64,000 nt of DNA, from positions 62,001 to 126,000 of the forward strand of contig CAVVEG010000018.1 in NCBI GenBank assembly GCA_963747255.1, read 5' to 3'. Below are positions 52,310 to 61,989 of the stretch, piece after piece. The notes beneath the pieces were generated by a model. It did no database searches and had not been told where the DNA came from. It saw only the letters and a list, made by a program, of their open reading frames with translations. The stretch comes from CAIYRG01 sp963747255. Lineage in GTDB: Bacteria > Pseudomonadota > Alphaproteobacteria > Micropepsales > Micropepsaceae. A program made the position numbers and the translations under genes. Each line of letters starts with the position of its first letter. The first letter of the stretch is position 1.

Positions 52310-53068
52310 TCACCCTTCTCTGCGCAGGTCTTGGGATACGGCGTGGAGAAGCAGCGGCTGAATTGTGTTCAGGAAGAAGTGGTCGCCCGGAAACATCCGC
52401 AGTGAGCAGGAAGCGCTCGTTTGATCGCGCCAGGATTTGAGGTCGCCATGGCTCACTCTTGGATCCTGCAAGCCGCCAAAGCTGGAGATGGGACTGTCGA
52501 GAGGTGGTTCGGTTGCGTATGTATAAGTCTCGTAAACGGCGAAATCGGCTCGCAGGACCGGAATCATGAACCGCATGAATTCCGCATCTTCCAACAGCTT
52601 TGCAGGAATGCCATTCAGGCGATGCAGTTCGGCCAGGAATTCGCTCTCGGGCAGGGCATGGATCGGCCGGTTTCGAAGAGGAATTTGTGGCGCGCGATCG
52701 GCGGAGACAAACAGGCGAACCGGCTGAACGCCGGACTGTTTGCGGAGGTGACGGGCGAGTTCAAAGGTGACCAACGCTCCCAGGCTGTGACCGAAGAGGG
52801 CAAACGGCTTGTCCAGGAGTGGAAGCAGAGCTTCGGCGAGGGATTGGACAAGAAGTGAGAGTCGAGTGAACGGAGTCTCCGTCAGCCGAGTTCCGTGGCC
52901 GGGGAACTGAACCGGGCAGACTTCAACATCCGCCGGCAGACCGTCCGGCCAAGTCCGAAAAATCGATGCGCCGGCTCCTACGTAAGGAAAGCAGAACAGA
53001 CGGAGGCGAGCCTGCGGGTTCGGTTTGCGGAAGGGAATCCAGGAGTCAATGGCGCTTGCGGTGGTCAT
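52310..53068 (-). CDS. Type II thioesterase (GrsT/RifR family)
   Basis: A 252-residue alpha/beta hydrolase: RLFCFPYVGAGASIFRTWPD (oxyanion side), CPVQFPGHGTRLTETPF, ALFGHSLGALVTFELARHLR with nucleophile Ser in GHSLG, a catalytic Asp in GLQDPRVS and a His in FPGDHFFLNT. Type II thioesterases clear mis-primed or stalled carriers in PKS/NRPS lines. The first ATG of a slightly longer frame (53092) is possible; the chosen one still overlaps the NRPS 3' end by 23 bases, so translation is coupled. Confidence 0.92.
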   Translation of the reverse strand: MTTASAIDSWIPFRKPNPQARLRLFCFPYVGAGASIFRTWPDGLPADVEVCPVQFPGHGTRLTETPFTRLSLLVQSLAEALLPLLDKPFALFGHSLGALVTFELARHLRKQSGVQPVRLFVSADRAPQIPLRNRPIHALPESEFLAELHRLNGIPAKLLEDAEFMRFMIPVLRADFAVYETYTYATEPPLDSPISSFGGLQDPRVSHGDLKSWRDQTSASCSLRMFPGDHFFLNTIQPLLLHAVSQDLRREG

Positions 53069-56000
53069 CGCTCGATCTTGGCAGTGCGCCAATTTCTTCT
53101 GCCTCCGCGGATTGCGCCGCGTTGAGGCAAGCTGTCAATTTCTTGGCCAGGACTTCAACGTGAGGCTCGTAGATCAGATTGGCGTGATTGCCCGGAACGA
53201 CGTGGACCTCGACTCCGCCACCGGCCCATCCGCTCCAGCCTAACGCCGGGTCCGCAGACGCGCCCGATAGCACTTCACTCGCCTTGAAGACGGTTATCCT
53301 GCCGGGATAGAGACGCAGTCCGTAGCTCTGCGTTGCGCGCAGATCGTTCCGGAGGAGTTTGACAAAATTGCGCGCCTGGAAAACGTCGAGCTCCGCGGGT
53401 ACCAGGCCGGCGCGCTTCGCTTGTAGCAGGATAGAGGCCAATTGTTCGTCTTTGGGAAGCTCCGCCAGGGATTCGATCGGGGCAAGCGAAATACCGAAGT
53501 AACGTTCGACCAACGAGGCCGCTTCAGAATCCTGTTCCGGAAACGTTTCGTCGGAAGAAGGAATGCGGCTGTCAAGTGAGGCGAGCAGTGCCACCCGCTG
53601 ACCTTGAGCGTGAAGCTGCTGTGCCATCTCGAAGGCTACCACGCCTCCCATGGACCATCCTGCAAGATGGTATGGTCCCGCTGGCTGCACCGTCTGCATA
53701 GCCTCGATGTAGTAGGCTGCCATATCTTCGATCCGCGCTTGAGGATCTTGTCCGTCTTCCAGGCTCCTGGCCTGCAGCCCATAGCACGGTTGATCGGGGC
53801 CCAGATGCTTCGCCAGATGAACATAGGGAAAGACCTGCCCGCCGGCCGGATGCACAAGAAAGAGTGGCGGTTTACTGCCACCGGGCTGAATGGCCACCAA
53901 CGAGGACCGCGGGGAGGGCGAGGTCTGCTGGCGGAGAAGATCGGCGAGCTGCTCGACCGTTGCTCCCTGAAAGACGGCGGTCAGCGGAAGTTTCTTGCCC
54001 AGCTGTTTCTCGATGAGGGCGAACAGACGCACCGCCAGCAGCGAGTGCCCTCCCAGCTCGAAAAAATTGTCTGTTACCCCAACTGGCCTGACGCCCAGAA
54101 CCTTCTCCCAGATATGCGCAAGTTGGAGTTCCAGATCGTCGCGGGGTGCGACGAAAGTTTTCTCCAACTCCGGCCGCGATCGCTCCGGTGCAGGCAGTGC
54201 CTTGCGGTCGATCTTCCCGTTCGGCATCACGGGCAATGCGTCGAGCAGCACGACGACCGCGGGCACCATGGGCTCAGGCAGCGTGTCCTTCAGAAAGCGG
54301 CGCAACTCATCGGCCGTGGCCTCGGCAACCACATAGGCGACCAACCGCTTCTCGCCCGGTGCGTCTTCCCGGGCCAGGACCACGGCCTCCCGCACGGCCG
54401 GATGTTGGCCAAGCGCCGCTTCGATTTCTCCAGGTTCGATGCGAAATCCACGAATCTTCACCTGATGGTCCACGCGACCCAGGAACTCGATGTTCCCATC
54501 GGCACGATAGCGCGCCAGGTCGCCGGTCTTGTACATGCGGGCTCCCGGTTCGGCGCTGAACGGGTCTGGAACAAACTTCTCGGCGGTTAAATCGGGCCTG
54601 TTCAAATAGCCTCGGGCCAGGCCCTCTCCGCCGATGTGCAGATGACCCTGAACGCCAATCGGAACGGGGTTGCCATACCGGTCCAAAATATAGATTGCCC
54701 GGTTGGCGAGCGGACGCCCAATCGGCACCCGCTGATATGTCGTGTTTTGTCCAGGACGGAGAGAAATTTCGAAGGCCGTTGCCGTGATCGTCGCCTCGGT
54801 CGGGCCATAAGCATTGAGCAGCCGGATTGAATTCATCGGCGTTCGCTGCCAGAGCTTGAGTGCGTCGGGCGACATCGTATCTCCGCCGACAACAAACAGC
54901 CTTGGCTGAATGCTCGGGACCAGCTCCGGGACGCCCGCCCACTCGCGAGCCAGTTCCTGCCAATAGGCGGTTGGCAGATTCAGAACGGTGAGTCCGAATT
55001 CTGAAACCTTCCGATGGAAGTCGGCCGGATGCCAGATATTCGTCCCCATGACCACCAGCCGGGCGCCGGCGATCAGCGTCGGCAGAATCTCCTCCAATGA
55101 CACATCGAAACTGAACGAAGCGAACTGCAACACGACATCGCGGGAGTCGAGTTCGAAGTACGTTTGAACATTCCGGCAGTGACCTGCAATCGCGCCATGT
55201 GAAACCGGAACGCCCTTGGGCCGCCCCGTCGATCCCGACGTGTAAATGATATAGGCGAGGTTTTCGGGGCCCGTTGCGCAGCCGGGATTCTCCGCGCTTT
55301 CACGGGCAATGCTTTCCCGGTCCGCATCCAGACAGATGACTCTGGCACTCTGTTCCGCGAATCCTGCCGCCAAATGCTCCCGGGTCAACAGCACCGACAC
55401 CTGAGCATCCTTCAACATGAACGCCAGGCGCTCCTTCGGATAGGCCAGGTCCAGATGCAGATATGCGCCGCCAGATTTGAGAATACCGAGCAACCCGACA
55501 ACCATCTCCAACGAGCGTTCCAATGAGATGGCCACAATGATTTCGGGCCCGACACCCAGCGCCCGCAAACGATGCGCCAGTTGATTGGCACGGCGGTTCA
55601 GCTCCCCGTATGTCAGCTGTTCCGTTTCGAACACGACGGCGACGGCGTCCGGAGTTTGCTCGACCTGCGCCTCAACGAGCTGCTGAATGCAAAACAAATT
55701 CTGCGCACAAGCGGTCTTGGTATGGTTCCACTCCACCAGCACTTGCTGCCGTTCGGACTTCGACAGGAGCGGCAAGTCCGAGACGCGCTGCCCGGGGTCA
55801 GCAACGATGGCCTCCAAAAGGGTCCGAAAATTTCCCAGCATCCGGGCAATCGTGCCCGCCTCAAACAGATCGGTGTTGTAAACAAATGCGGCCGTCAGCC
55901 CTTCGTCGGTGTCCGCGATCTGCAGGGTCAGATCGAAGTGTGCCGTCTCGCTGTCCCCCTCGACCGGGCTCAGGTTCAAGCCCGGCAGCTCGAGCGTCCG

Positions 56001-59000
56001 CAGTGGAGCATTGTGCCACACGAACATCACCTGAAAGAGCGGATTACGGCTCAAATCCCGCACCAGGCGCAACTCCTCGACCAGCCGATCAAAGGGCACA
56101 TCCTGGTGTGCGTACGCCCCCAGACACACCTCTCGCACCCGCCGCAGGAGCTCCCGAAAACCCGGATTATCGGAAAGGTCCGTCCTCAGGACCAGTGCGT
56201 TGACGAAGAATCCGATCAGCCCTTCGGTTTCGAGCCGGTTACGGTTGGCCACCGGCGTTCCCACAACCACGTCATCCTGACTTGTGTAGCGCTGCAACAG
56301 CACCATGAATGCCGTCAAAAATGTCATGAACGGAGTCACCCCTTCCTGGCGACTCAACTCTTTGAATCCGTCGTGCAGATGTTTGGGCAGCACCACGGAT
56401 TCATGCGCGCCCCGGAAGGTCTGCACCGCCGGTCTCTGATGATCCGTAGGCAGATCGATAACAGTGGGGACGCCGGCCAGTTGCTCTTTCCAATAGGCAA
56501 TCTGGGATTCCAGGAAGTCACCCTGCAGCCACTGCCGCTGCCAATGGGCGAAGTCGGCATATTGAATGGGTAGCGCAGGCAGGGGTGACGACCCATCGGC
56601 GCAGAAGGCGAGATAGAGCGTCGTCACCTCTCGAACCAGGATTCCCGTTGACCAACCGTCGGAGATAATATGGTGCATCGTCACTAGCCCCACATGCTCC
56701 TCGTCGCCCAACCGCAACACGGTTCCACGCAGCAGCGGGCCTTGGGACAGATCGAACGGTCGCTGGGCTTCGGCCGTGACCAGGCGCCTGACCTCGATCT
56801 CCCGCTCGCTCGCGGGCGTGTTCCGCAGGTCGATGACCGGCAGCTTGATCGTCAGGGACCGGGCGATCACCTGGACGGGCTGTCCCCCAACGTTTCGAAA
56901 AGTGGTGCGCAGGGATTCGTGGCGCCTGACGATCTCATTTAGGCTCTGCTCCAGCGCCGTCAGATTGAGTGGTCCCTTGAGACGGACTGCGGCCGGCATG
57001 TTGTAGGCTGAGAGGCCCGGTTTCAACTGATCGAAGAACCATAGCCGCTGCTGAGCAAATGAGAGCGCGAGGTCTCCGTCCCGTGGAGCCGGAAGGATGG
57101 GGGGCGCGGACAGATTCTGGCCGGTCCGACGGGCGGTCTCAATGCTTGCGGCCAGACCAGCCACGGTCGGTACCTCAAATAGCCGGCGCAACGGGATTTC
57201 CACTCTGAAGGCTTCGCGTACGCGGGACATGAGTTGGGTCGCCAAAAGCGAATGGCCGCCGAGGTCGAAGAAGTCATCGTGGATACCAACCTGTTCGATA
57301 TCGAGAAGTTGCGCCCAGATCTGCGCCAACAGCTCTTCTGTCTGAGCGCGGGGCGCCTCAAACGGCTTATCGAGCTCGCGTCGTAACCGGTCCGGCGCCG
57401 GCAGCGCCCGGCGATCGATTTTCCCGTTGGGCATCAACGGTAAGGCATCAAGCATCACGAAGATCGCTGGCACCATATGATCGGGTAGTTTGTCTTTGAG
57501 AAAGCGCCGCAACTCATCGGCGGTTGATTTGGTGGCGACATAGGCCACGAGACGCTTTCCTCCAGGTGCATCGTCCCGGGCCACGACAACCACTTGCCGC
57601 ACGGCAGGGTGTTGGCCAAGCGTGGCCTCGATTTCCCCCAGCTCGATGCGGAACCCGCGGATCTTTACCTGGTCGTCGCCACGGCCGAGGAACTCAATGT
57701 TCCCGTCGGGCAAATAACGGGCCAAATCGCCCGTCCTGAACATTCGTGCTCCAGGCTCGACGCTGAAGGGATCCGGAATAAACTTTTCGGCGGTCAACCC
57801 AGGCCGGTTGAGATAGCCTCGGGCAAGTCCCACTCCGCCGATATGCAAGTGACCTGCAACGCCGATCGGCAGAGGGCGAAGGGCGGTGTCCAGAATATAT
57901 ATCCGCGCGTTCGGTATCGGCCGTCCGATTGGACACGAAGGACGGCCATCGGCCTCGTCGCACAACCAATATGTCGAGTCGATGATCGTCTCGGTCGGGC
58001 CGTACACGTTGTACAGCCTGGCTGTCGAGCGGCGCCGGAACCGAGCAACCACCGGAACCGGCAAGGCTTCGCCGCCGCACATGACCGCACGCAAGGCAAG
58101 CGTGTCGTCGAAGGCAGGTTCCTCGACAAGTAGCTTGAGAATCGACGGGACGCAGTGAAAAATTGAGATCCGTGCGCTGCGGATCGTTTCCGCCAGGTAA
58201 CGGCTATCGCGATGGCCGCCGGTTTCGGCAATCACAAGCCTTCCGCCCGTCAGCAGGGTTGGGAAAAATTCGCGTCCGGCAGCATCGAACGTGATCGGAG
58301 TTTTGAGAACACAGCGGTCTTCGGCCGACAATTCCAGCGTTTGAATTATCCAGTTGATGGCATTGCTCAGCCCGCGATGTTCGACCATCACTCCTTTGGG
58401 CTGTCCCGTCGAACCGGAGGTGTAAAGTATGTAGGCAAGGTTCGTGGCTGTTGCGCCGGTCACCGGGTTGTTCTTGCTTTTCGCAGCGATGGCCTCCCAG
58501 TCCGCGTCCAGACACACGGTGTGTATTCGCTCGGGCACGCTCTCCACGACGTGCTGTTGCGTCAACAGCACCGCAGCGCGGGCGTCTTCCATCATGAAGG
58601 ACAGGCGCTTCCTGGGGTAGGCAGTATCCAACGGCACATAAGCGCCGCCGGCTTTGAGAATGCCGAGAAGCCCAACGACCATCTCCGGGCAGCGTTCCAT
58701 GCAAATGGCCACTGGTGTCTCCGGCCTCACGCCCAGAGCCTGGAGGTGGTGGGCCAGTTGATTGGCGCGGGCATTGAGCTGCGCGTAGGTCAGTTGCTGT
58801 CCCTCAAACACGACGGCCACGCCATTCGGCGTCCGCCGAACCTGTTCCTCGAACAATTCATGGATGCACTTGTGGTCGGCGTAATCAGTCCTGGTATCGT
58901 TGAACTCGACCAACAATTGGTGTCGTTCGGCAGCGTTCAGAATTTCCAGATCGCCGATCGCGGCGGCCGGATCGCGGATGACGCTTTCCAGCAACGCGTG

Positions 59001-60410
59001 AAAGTGCTCTGCCATCCTGGCGATGGTGGCTGCATCGAACAGGTCGGTATTGAAGCGGATCGAAGCGGAAAGAGGTCCCGCCGTCTCGATGATCAACATG
59101 ACCAGGTCCAGAGTCGCGGCCCGGCGTTCCAGAGGGATCAATTCCATCACCAGCCCGCCCAGATTCATCGAGAGCCCCGACGCGCCCGGCGCGAATGCCG
59201 GTGCGGCCCGTTCAGCGACCCGGTGAGGCTTATCCAGGACGAACATTGCCTGGCAGAGCGGTGAGCGGCTGAGGTCCCGGGGTGGGCGAAGCCGTTGGAC
59301 CAGACGCAGTGTGGGGTAGTCCTGATGTTCGAGAGCGGTTAACACCGTCTGACGCACCCGACCCAGAAATGTCCGGAAAGTTGGATTCCCTGAAAGATCG
59401 GCCCGGAGGACCACCGGATTGGCGAAAAAGCCCACCAGCCCTTCAAATTCGGCCCGGCTTCGTCCGACCATCGGAGAAGCCACGAGGAGGTCTTCCTGGC
59501 CGCTGTGGTAGTAAAGAGTCAGTTCGAACGCCGCCAGCAGGACCATATACAGCGTCGCACCCTCGGCCTTGGCGAGCGCCCTGAGCCGCCGCGCCAGCCC
59601 ATCGTCAAGAGTGAAATCGTGCTTGGCGCCACGAAAACTTTGAATTGGCGGCCGTGGCCGGTCTGTCGGCAGATTGAGCACGGGTAACGGGCCGGCCAAT
59701 TGTTTCTTCCAGTAATCCCAGAGCCGTTCGCCAGCCGGACCGTCCAGCATTTTGGTCTGCCAGCGGACGAAGTCCGTGTACTGCAGATCGAGTGGAGGCA
59801 GAACTATCGATCGACCGGCTTTTTCCGCCGAATACAGCGCGCCGAGTTCACCCAGCATCACCGCGAGCGACCAGAAATCGACCACGATATGATGAACCAC
59901 CAACAGAAGGATGTGTTCTCGCCATGATCGGGTGAGCAGACTCACCCGCATGACCGGTCCCTTTTCCAGATTGAACGGGCGCTGGGTTTCCTCAACCAGC
60001 CGGCTCTGCAGCTCACCCTCGCGCCAGGCCGAGGCATCGATCTCTTCGAAATGGACCAGCCGATGTTCGTGGATTTGTTGAACGGGTTTGGCGGACTGCA
60101 TCGTGATCGTCGTCCGCAAAGAAGGATGGCGATCCACCAGCGCCTGAAAAGCGCGCCGCAAAGCCGCGGCATCCAGTTCGGAGCGGATATGCCCGGCAAA
60201 ACTGACATTGTAAACCGAGCTTTCCGGCGCGAACTGGCAGAGAAACCAGATCCCCTGCTGATTATCGGAAAGCGGATGAAACGTCGGGGATTCATTCGCC
60301 TTTTTTCGCAAGAGCTCGCCAAGCAGCGCACGTTTTTCACTTGGTGAAAGATCGGCGATTGGCCGGGACGGCGACGTCCGGATTTGCTCAGAATTCGACT
60401 GTGCCGGCAT
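53046..60410 (-). CDS. Two-module non-ribosomal peptide synthetase, C-A-PCP-C-A-PCP-TE
   Basis: 2,454 residues. C1 (45-485) has H173-H174-IVV-D178 but F179 in place of the motif glycine; being first, it should take the acyl chain. A1 (510-1005) has LYTSGSTGQPKGV, NVYGPTE and NGKIDRR; PCP1 Ser S1054 in DLGGHS. C2 (1112-1555) has HHIISDG (1246-1252); A2 (1575-2075) has IYTSGSTGRPKGV and NAYGPTE; PCP2 Ser S2123. TE (2180-2430) has S2253 in GWSMGG, D2280 and H2409. Hand-aligned pocket residues are D-A-R-S-M-G-V-I-D for A1 and D-V-E-A-V-G-A-I-T for A2; I do not assign substrates. No epimerase or cyclisation domains. The ending TE releases a lipodipeptide, linear or cyclised. Confidence 0.95.
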   Translation of the reverse strand: MPAQSNSEQIRTSPSRPIADLSPSEKRALLGELLRKKANESPTFHPLSDNQQGIWFLCQFAPESSVYNVSFAGHIRSELDAAALRRAFQALVDRHPSLRTTITMQSAKPVQQIHEHRLVHFEEIDASAWREGELQSRLVEETQRPFNLEKGPVMRVSLLTRSWREHILLLVVHHIVVDFWSLAVMLGELGALYSAEKAGRSIVLPPLDLQYTDFVRWQTKMLDGPAGERLWDYWKKQLAGPLPVLNLPTDRPRPPIQSFRGAKHDFTLDDGLARRLRALAKAEGATLYMVLLAAFELTLYYHSGQEDLLVASPMVGRSRAEFEGLVGFFANPVVLRADLSGNPTFRTFLGRVRQTVLTALEHQDYPTLRLVQRLRPPRDLSRSPLCQAMFVLDKPHRVAERAAPAFAPGASGLSMNLGGLVMELIPLERRAATLDLVMLIIETAGPLSASIRFNTDLFDAATIARMAEHFHALLESVIRDPAAAIGDLEILNAAERHQLLVEFNDTRTDYADHKCIHELFEEQVRRTPNGVAVVFEGQQLTYAQLNARANQLAHHLQALGVRPETPVAICMERCPEMVVGLLGILKAGGAYVPLDTAYPRKRLSFMMEDARAAVLLTQQHVVESVPERIHTVCLDADWEAIAAKSKNNPVTGATATNLAYILYTSGSTGQPKGVMVEHRGLSNAINWIIQTLELSAEDRCVLKTPITFDAAGREFFPTLLTGGRLVIAETGGHRDSRYLAETIRSARISIFHCVPSILKLLVEEPAFDDTLALRAVMCGGEALPVPVVARFRRRSTARLYNVYGPTETIIDSTYWLCDEADGRPSCPIGRPIPNARIYILDTALRPLPIGVAGHLHIGGVGLARGYLNRPGLTAEKFIPDPFSVEPGARMFRTGDLARYLPDGNIEFLGRGDDQVKIRGFRIELGEIEATLGQHPAVRQVVVVARDDAPGGKRLVAYVATKSTADELRRFLKDKLPDHMVPAIFVMLDALPLMPNGKIDRRALPAPDRLRRELDKPFEAPRAQTEELLAQIWAQLLDIEQVGIHDDFFDLGGHSLLATQLMSRVREAFRVEIPLRRLFEVPTVAGLAASIETARRTGQNLSAPPILPAPRDGDLALSFAQQRLWFFDQLKPGLSAYNMPAAVRLKGPLNLTALEQSLNEIVRRHESLRTTFRNVGGQPVQVIARSLTIKLPVIDLRNTPASEREIEVRRLVTAEAQRPFDLSQGPLLRGTVLRLGDEEHVGLVTMHHIISDGWSTGILVREVTTLYLAFCADGSSPLPALPIQYADFAHWQRQWLQGDFLESQIAYWKEQLAGVPTVIDLPTDHQRPAVQTFRGAHESVVLPKHLHDGFKELSRQEGVTPFMTFLTAFMVLLQRYTSQDDVVVGTPVANRNRLETEGLIGFFVNALVLRTDLSDNPGFRELLRRVREVCLGAYAHQDVPFDRLVEELRLVRDLSRNPLFQVMFVWHNAPLRTLELPGLNLSPVEGDSETAHFDLTLQIADTDEGLTAAFVYNTDLFEAGTIARMLGNFRTLLEAIVADPGQRVSDLPLLSKSERQQVLVEWNHTKTACAQNLFCIQQLVEAQVEQTPDAVAVVFETEQLTYGELNRRANQLAHRLRALGVGPEIIVAISLERSLEMVVGLLGILKSGGAYLHLDLAYPKERLAFMLKDAQVSVLLTREHLAAGFAEQSARVICLDADRESIARESAENPGCATGPENLAYIIYTSGSTGRPKGVPVSHGAIAGHCRNVQTYFELDSRDVVLQFASFSFDVSLEEILPTLIAGARLVVMGTNIWHPADFHRKVSEFGLTVLNLPTAYWQELAREWAGVPELVPSIQPRLFVVGGDTMSPDALKLWQRTPMNSIRLLNAYGPTEATITATAFEISLRPGQNTTYQRVPIGRPLANRAIYILDRYGNPVPIGVQGHLHIGGEGLARGYLNRPDLTAEKFVPDPFSAEPGARMYKTGDLARYRADGNIEFLGRVDHQVKIRGFRIEPGEIEAALGQHPAVREAVVLAREDAPGEKRLVAYVVAEATADELRRFLKDTLPEPMVPAVVVLLDALPVMPNGKIDRKALPAPERSRPELEKTFVAPRDDLELQLAHIWEKVLGVRPVGVTDNFFELGGHSLLAVRLFALIEKQLGKKLPLTAVFQGATVEQLADLLRQQTSPSPRSSLVAIQPGGSKPPLFLVHPAGGQVFPYVHLAKHLGPDQPCYGLQARSLEDGQDPQARIEDMAAYYIEAMQTVQPAGPYHLAGWSMGGVVAFEMAQQLHAQGQRVALLASLDSRIPSSDETFPEQDSEAASLVERYFGISLAPIESLAELPKDEQLASILLQAKRAGLVPAELDVFQARNFVKLLRNDLRATQSYGLRLYPGRITVFKASEVLSGASADPALGWSGWAGGGVEVHVVPGNHANLIYEPHVEVLAKKLTACLNAAQSAEAEEIGALPRSSDDHRKRH

Positions 60411-60523
60411 GCGGATATCGTAACAGCCCGGCCAGACTGCTCCAACAAGAACTCACGCCGGTACACGTGGTCTCGTATCGGGCGAGCATCAAAGCTGTGA
60501 ACCGCCCCGTCGATTCATTTGCC

Positions 60524-61732
60524 TCAAAGAGCGCCCAGTGTGAGCACGGCGTTCAGCCCGCCGAATGCAAATGAATTCGATATCGCGTAGCTAATGCGCT
60601 TCTCCCGCGCGACATTGGGAATTACATCCAGATCGCATGCGAAATCGGGCTCTTCGAAATTCGCCGTCGGCGGCATGACATTCCGGTGGATAGCAAGAGC
60701 GGTTGCGGCCGCTTCCAGGGCTCCAGCGGCCCCGAGCCCATGCCCCAATACCGCCTTGCTGGAAGATATGGCGAGACGATCGGCATGCGCGCCGAACACG
60801 GCACGGATCGCCCTCGTTTCGGTCACGTCATTGAGCATCGTACCCGTTCCGTGAGCATTGATATAATCAATCGAATCCTCGGCTATCCGGGCGTCAACCA
60901 ATGCCGCGCGAATTGCTCGAGCGCCTCCCTCGGCATTGGGCGCGATAATGTCGTCGGCGTCTGCCGACATGCCAAAACCAAGCAACTCGGCGTAGATACG
61001 GGCGTCGCGGGCCATCGCCCGATCCAACGGTTCCAACACCAGGATCGCAGCCCCTTCGCCAAGTACAAGGCCGGAACGGGTGCCGGAAAATGGGCGGCAG
61101 GTATCCGTACTCAGAACGCGAAGCGCCTCCCAACCCTTGAGCGTGCCGACGGTGAGACAAGCTTCCGCCCCGCCCGCAAGCGCTATGGTGGCCCGTCCGG
61201 ATCGGATCATGTCCAGGGCGACGCCGATGGCGTGAGTACCAGAGGCACAAGCGCTCGCAACCGCGAACGTCGGTCCCTGCAAGCCGAGATCCATACTGAT
61301 GTGGCTGGCGCCGGCGTTGACCATGAGGCGAGGAATTGTAAAGGGATGGAGTCGCGCCGCATTTTCACCATAGAGACGATAGTAGCCGTCATCGAGAGTG
61401 TTCTGCCCGCCGACGCCGGTTCCGACGATCGTTGCCGTTGATTGCACAAGCTCCTCATCGAAAGTCAGGTTGGCATCGGCGACCGCACGTCTTGCGGCAA
61501 TAACTGCGAACTGTGCGAACCGGTCGAGAAGGGGAACGGCCCGACTGGTGAAATTCTGTTCGGGTACGTGATTCTTGACCTCCGCAGCGATGCGGACATT
61601 CAGCCGCTCGGTCGGAATTGAAGTAAGCGGGCCGATTCCCGAGCGCCCCTCGGTCAAGGCGTTCCAGAACGTTTCGAGATCGTTGCCAACCGGAGAGACC
61701 ACACCAATTCCTGTAATCGCGACACGGTTCAT
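60524..61732 (-). CDS. Beta-ketoacyl-ACP synthase II, NodE/FabF type
   Basis: A 402-residue condensing enzyme: MNRVAITGIGVVSPVGNDLE at the start, nucleophile C162 in VASACASGTHAIG, H294 in INAHGTGT, K326, and H331 in LGHGLGAAGALEA. All catalytic residues are present. Its partner ACP gene overlaps upstream by ATGA, like the nodF-nodE arrangement in which a dedicated ketosynthase builds a special acyl chain on its own ACP. The NRPS gene starts 113 bases downstream on the same strand, so the chain could feed C1. Primary FabF would be found near fabG and acpP, not here. Confidence 0.9.
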   Translation of the reverse strand: MNRVAITGIGVVSPVGNDLETFWNALTEGRSGIGPLTSIPTERLNVRIAAEVKNHVPEQNFTSRAVPLLDRFAQFAVIAARRAVADANLTFDEELVQSTATIVGTGVGGQNTLDDGYYRLYGENAARLHPFTIPRLMVNAGASHISMDLGLQGPTFAVASACASGTHAIGVALDMIRSGRATIALAGGAEACLTVGTLKGWEALRVLSTDTCRPFSGTRSGLVLGEGAAILVLEPLDRAMARDARIYAELLGFGMSADADDIIAPNAEGGARAIRAALVDARIAEDSIDYINAHGTGTMLNDVTETRAIRAVFGAHADRLAISSSKAVLGHGLGAAGALEAAATALAIHRNVMPPTANFEEPDFACDLDVIPNVAREKRISYAISNSFAFGGLNAVLTLGAL

Positions 61733-61989
61733 GATGCCTTGGACTTGTCCAGGATCGAGCGCACACCCTCCGCAATCTGACCGACGGTCGCAAATTCAAG
61801 ACCAGATTTGGTATTTGAATTATACGGCACGTCGATCTTAAAGTGTTCTTCGATCTGGAATACGATTTCGATCAGATCGATAGACTCAACGCCAATTTCG
61901 TCTAGTCTGGTTTCTGGTGTCAGTGCCTCGACGCGAAGTGAAGAATACTTCGAGATTATACCCTTTACGTCGTTGAACACGTCCGCCAT
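61729..61989 (-). CDS. Stand-alone acyl carrier protein (NodF-like)
   Basis: An 86-residue ACP: VEALTPETRLDEIGVESIDL followed by IEIVFQIEEHFKIDVPY. The carrier serine is S36 in VESID rather than the housekeeping DSLD, and the acidic helix II (IEIVFQIEEHF) is conserved. It is the first gene of the minus-strand operon and overlaps the ketosynthase gene by four bases. It is expected to be modified by the cluster PPTase or by AcpS. Confidence 0.9.
   Translation of the reverse strand: MADVFNDVKGIISKYSSLRVEALTPETRLDEIGVESIDLIEIVFQIEEHFKIDVPYNSNTKSGLEFATVGQIAEGVRSILDKSKAS

Noticed and set aside
55572..56573. 333-codon plus-strand frame inside the NRPS region
   Set aside because: It is antisense to conserved condensation and adenylation domains, and similar shadow frames occur in the other module, so it reflects the real gene.
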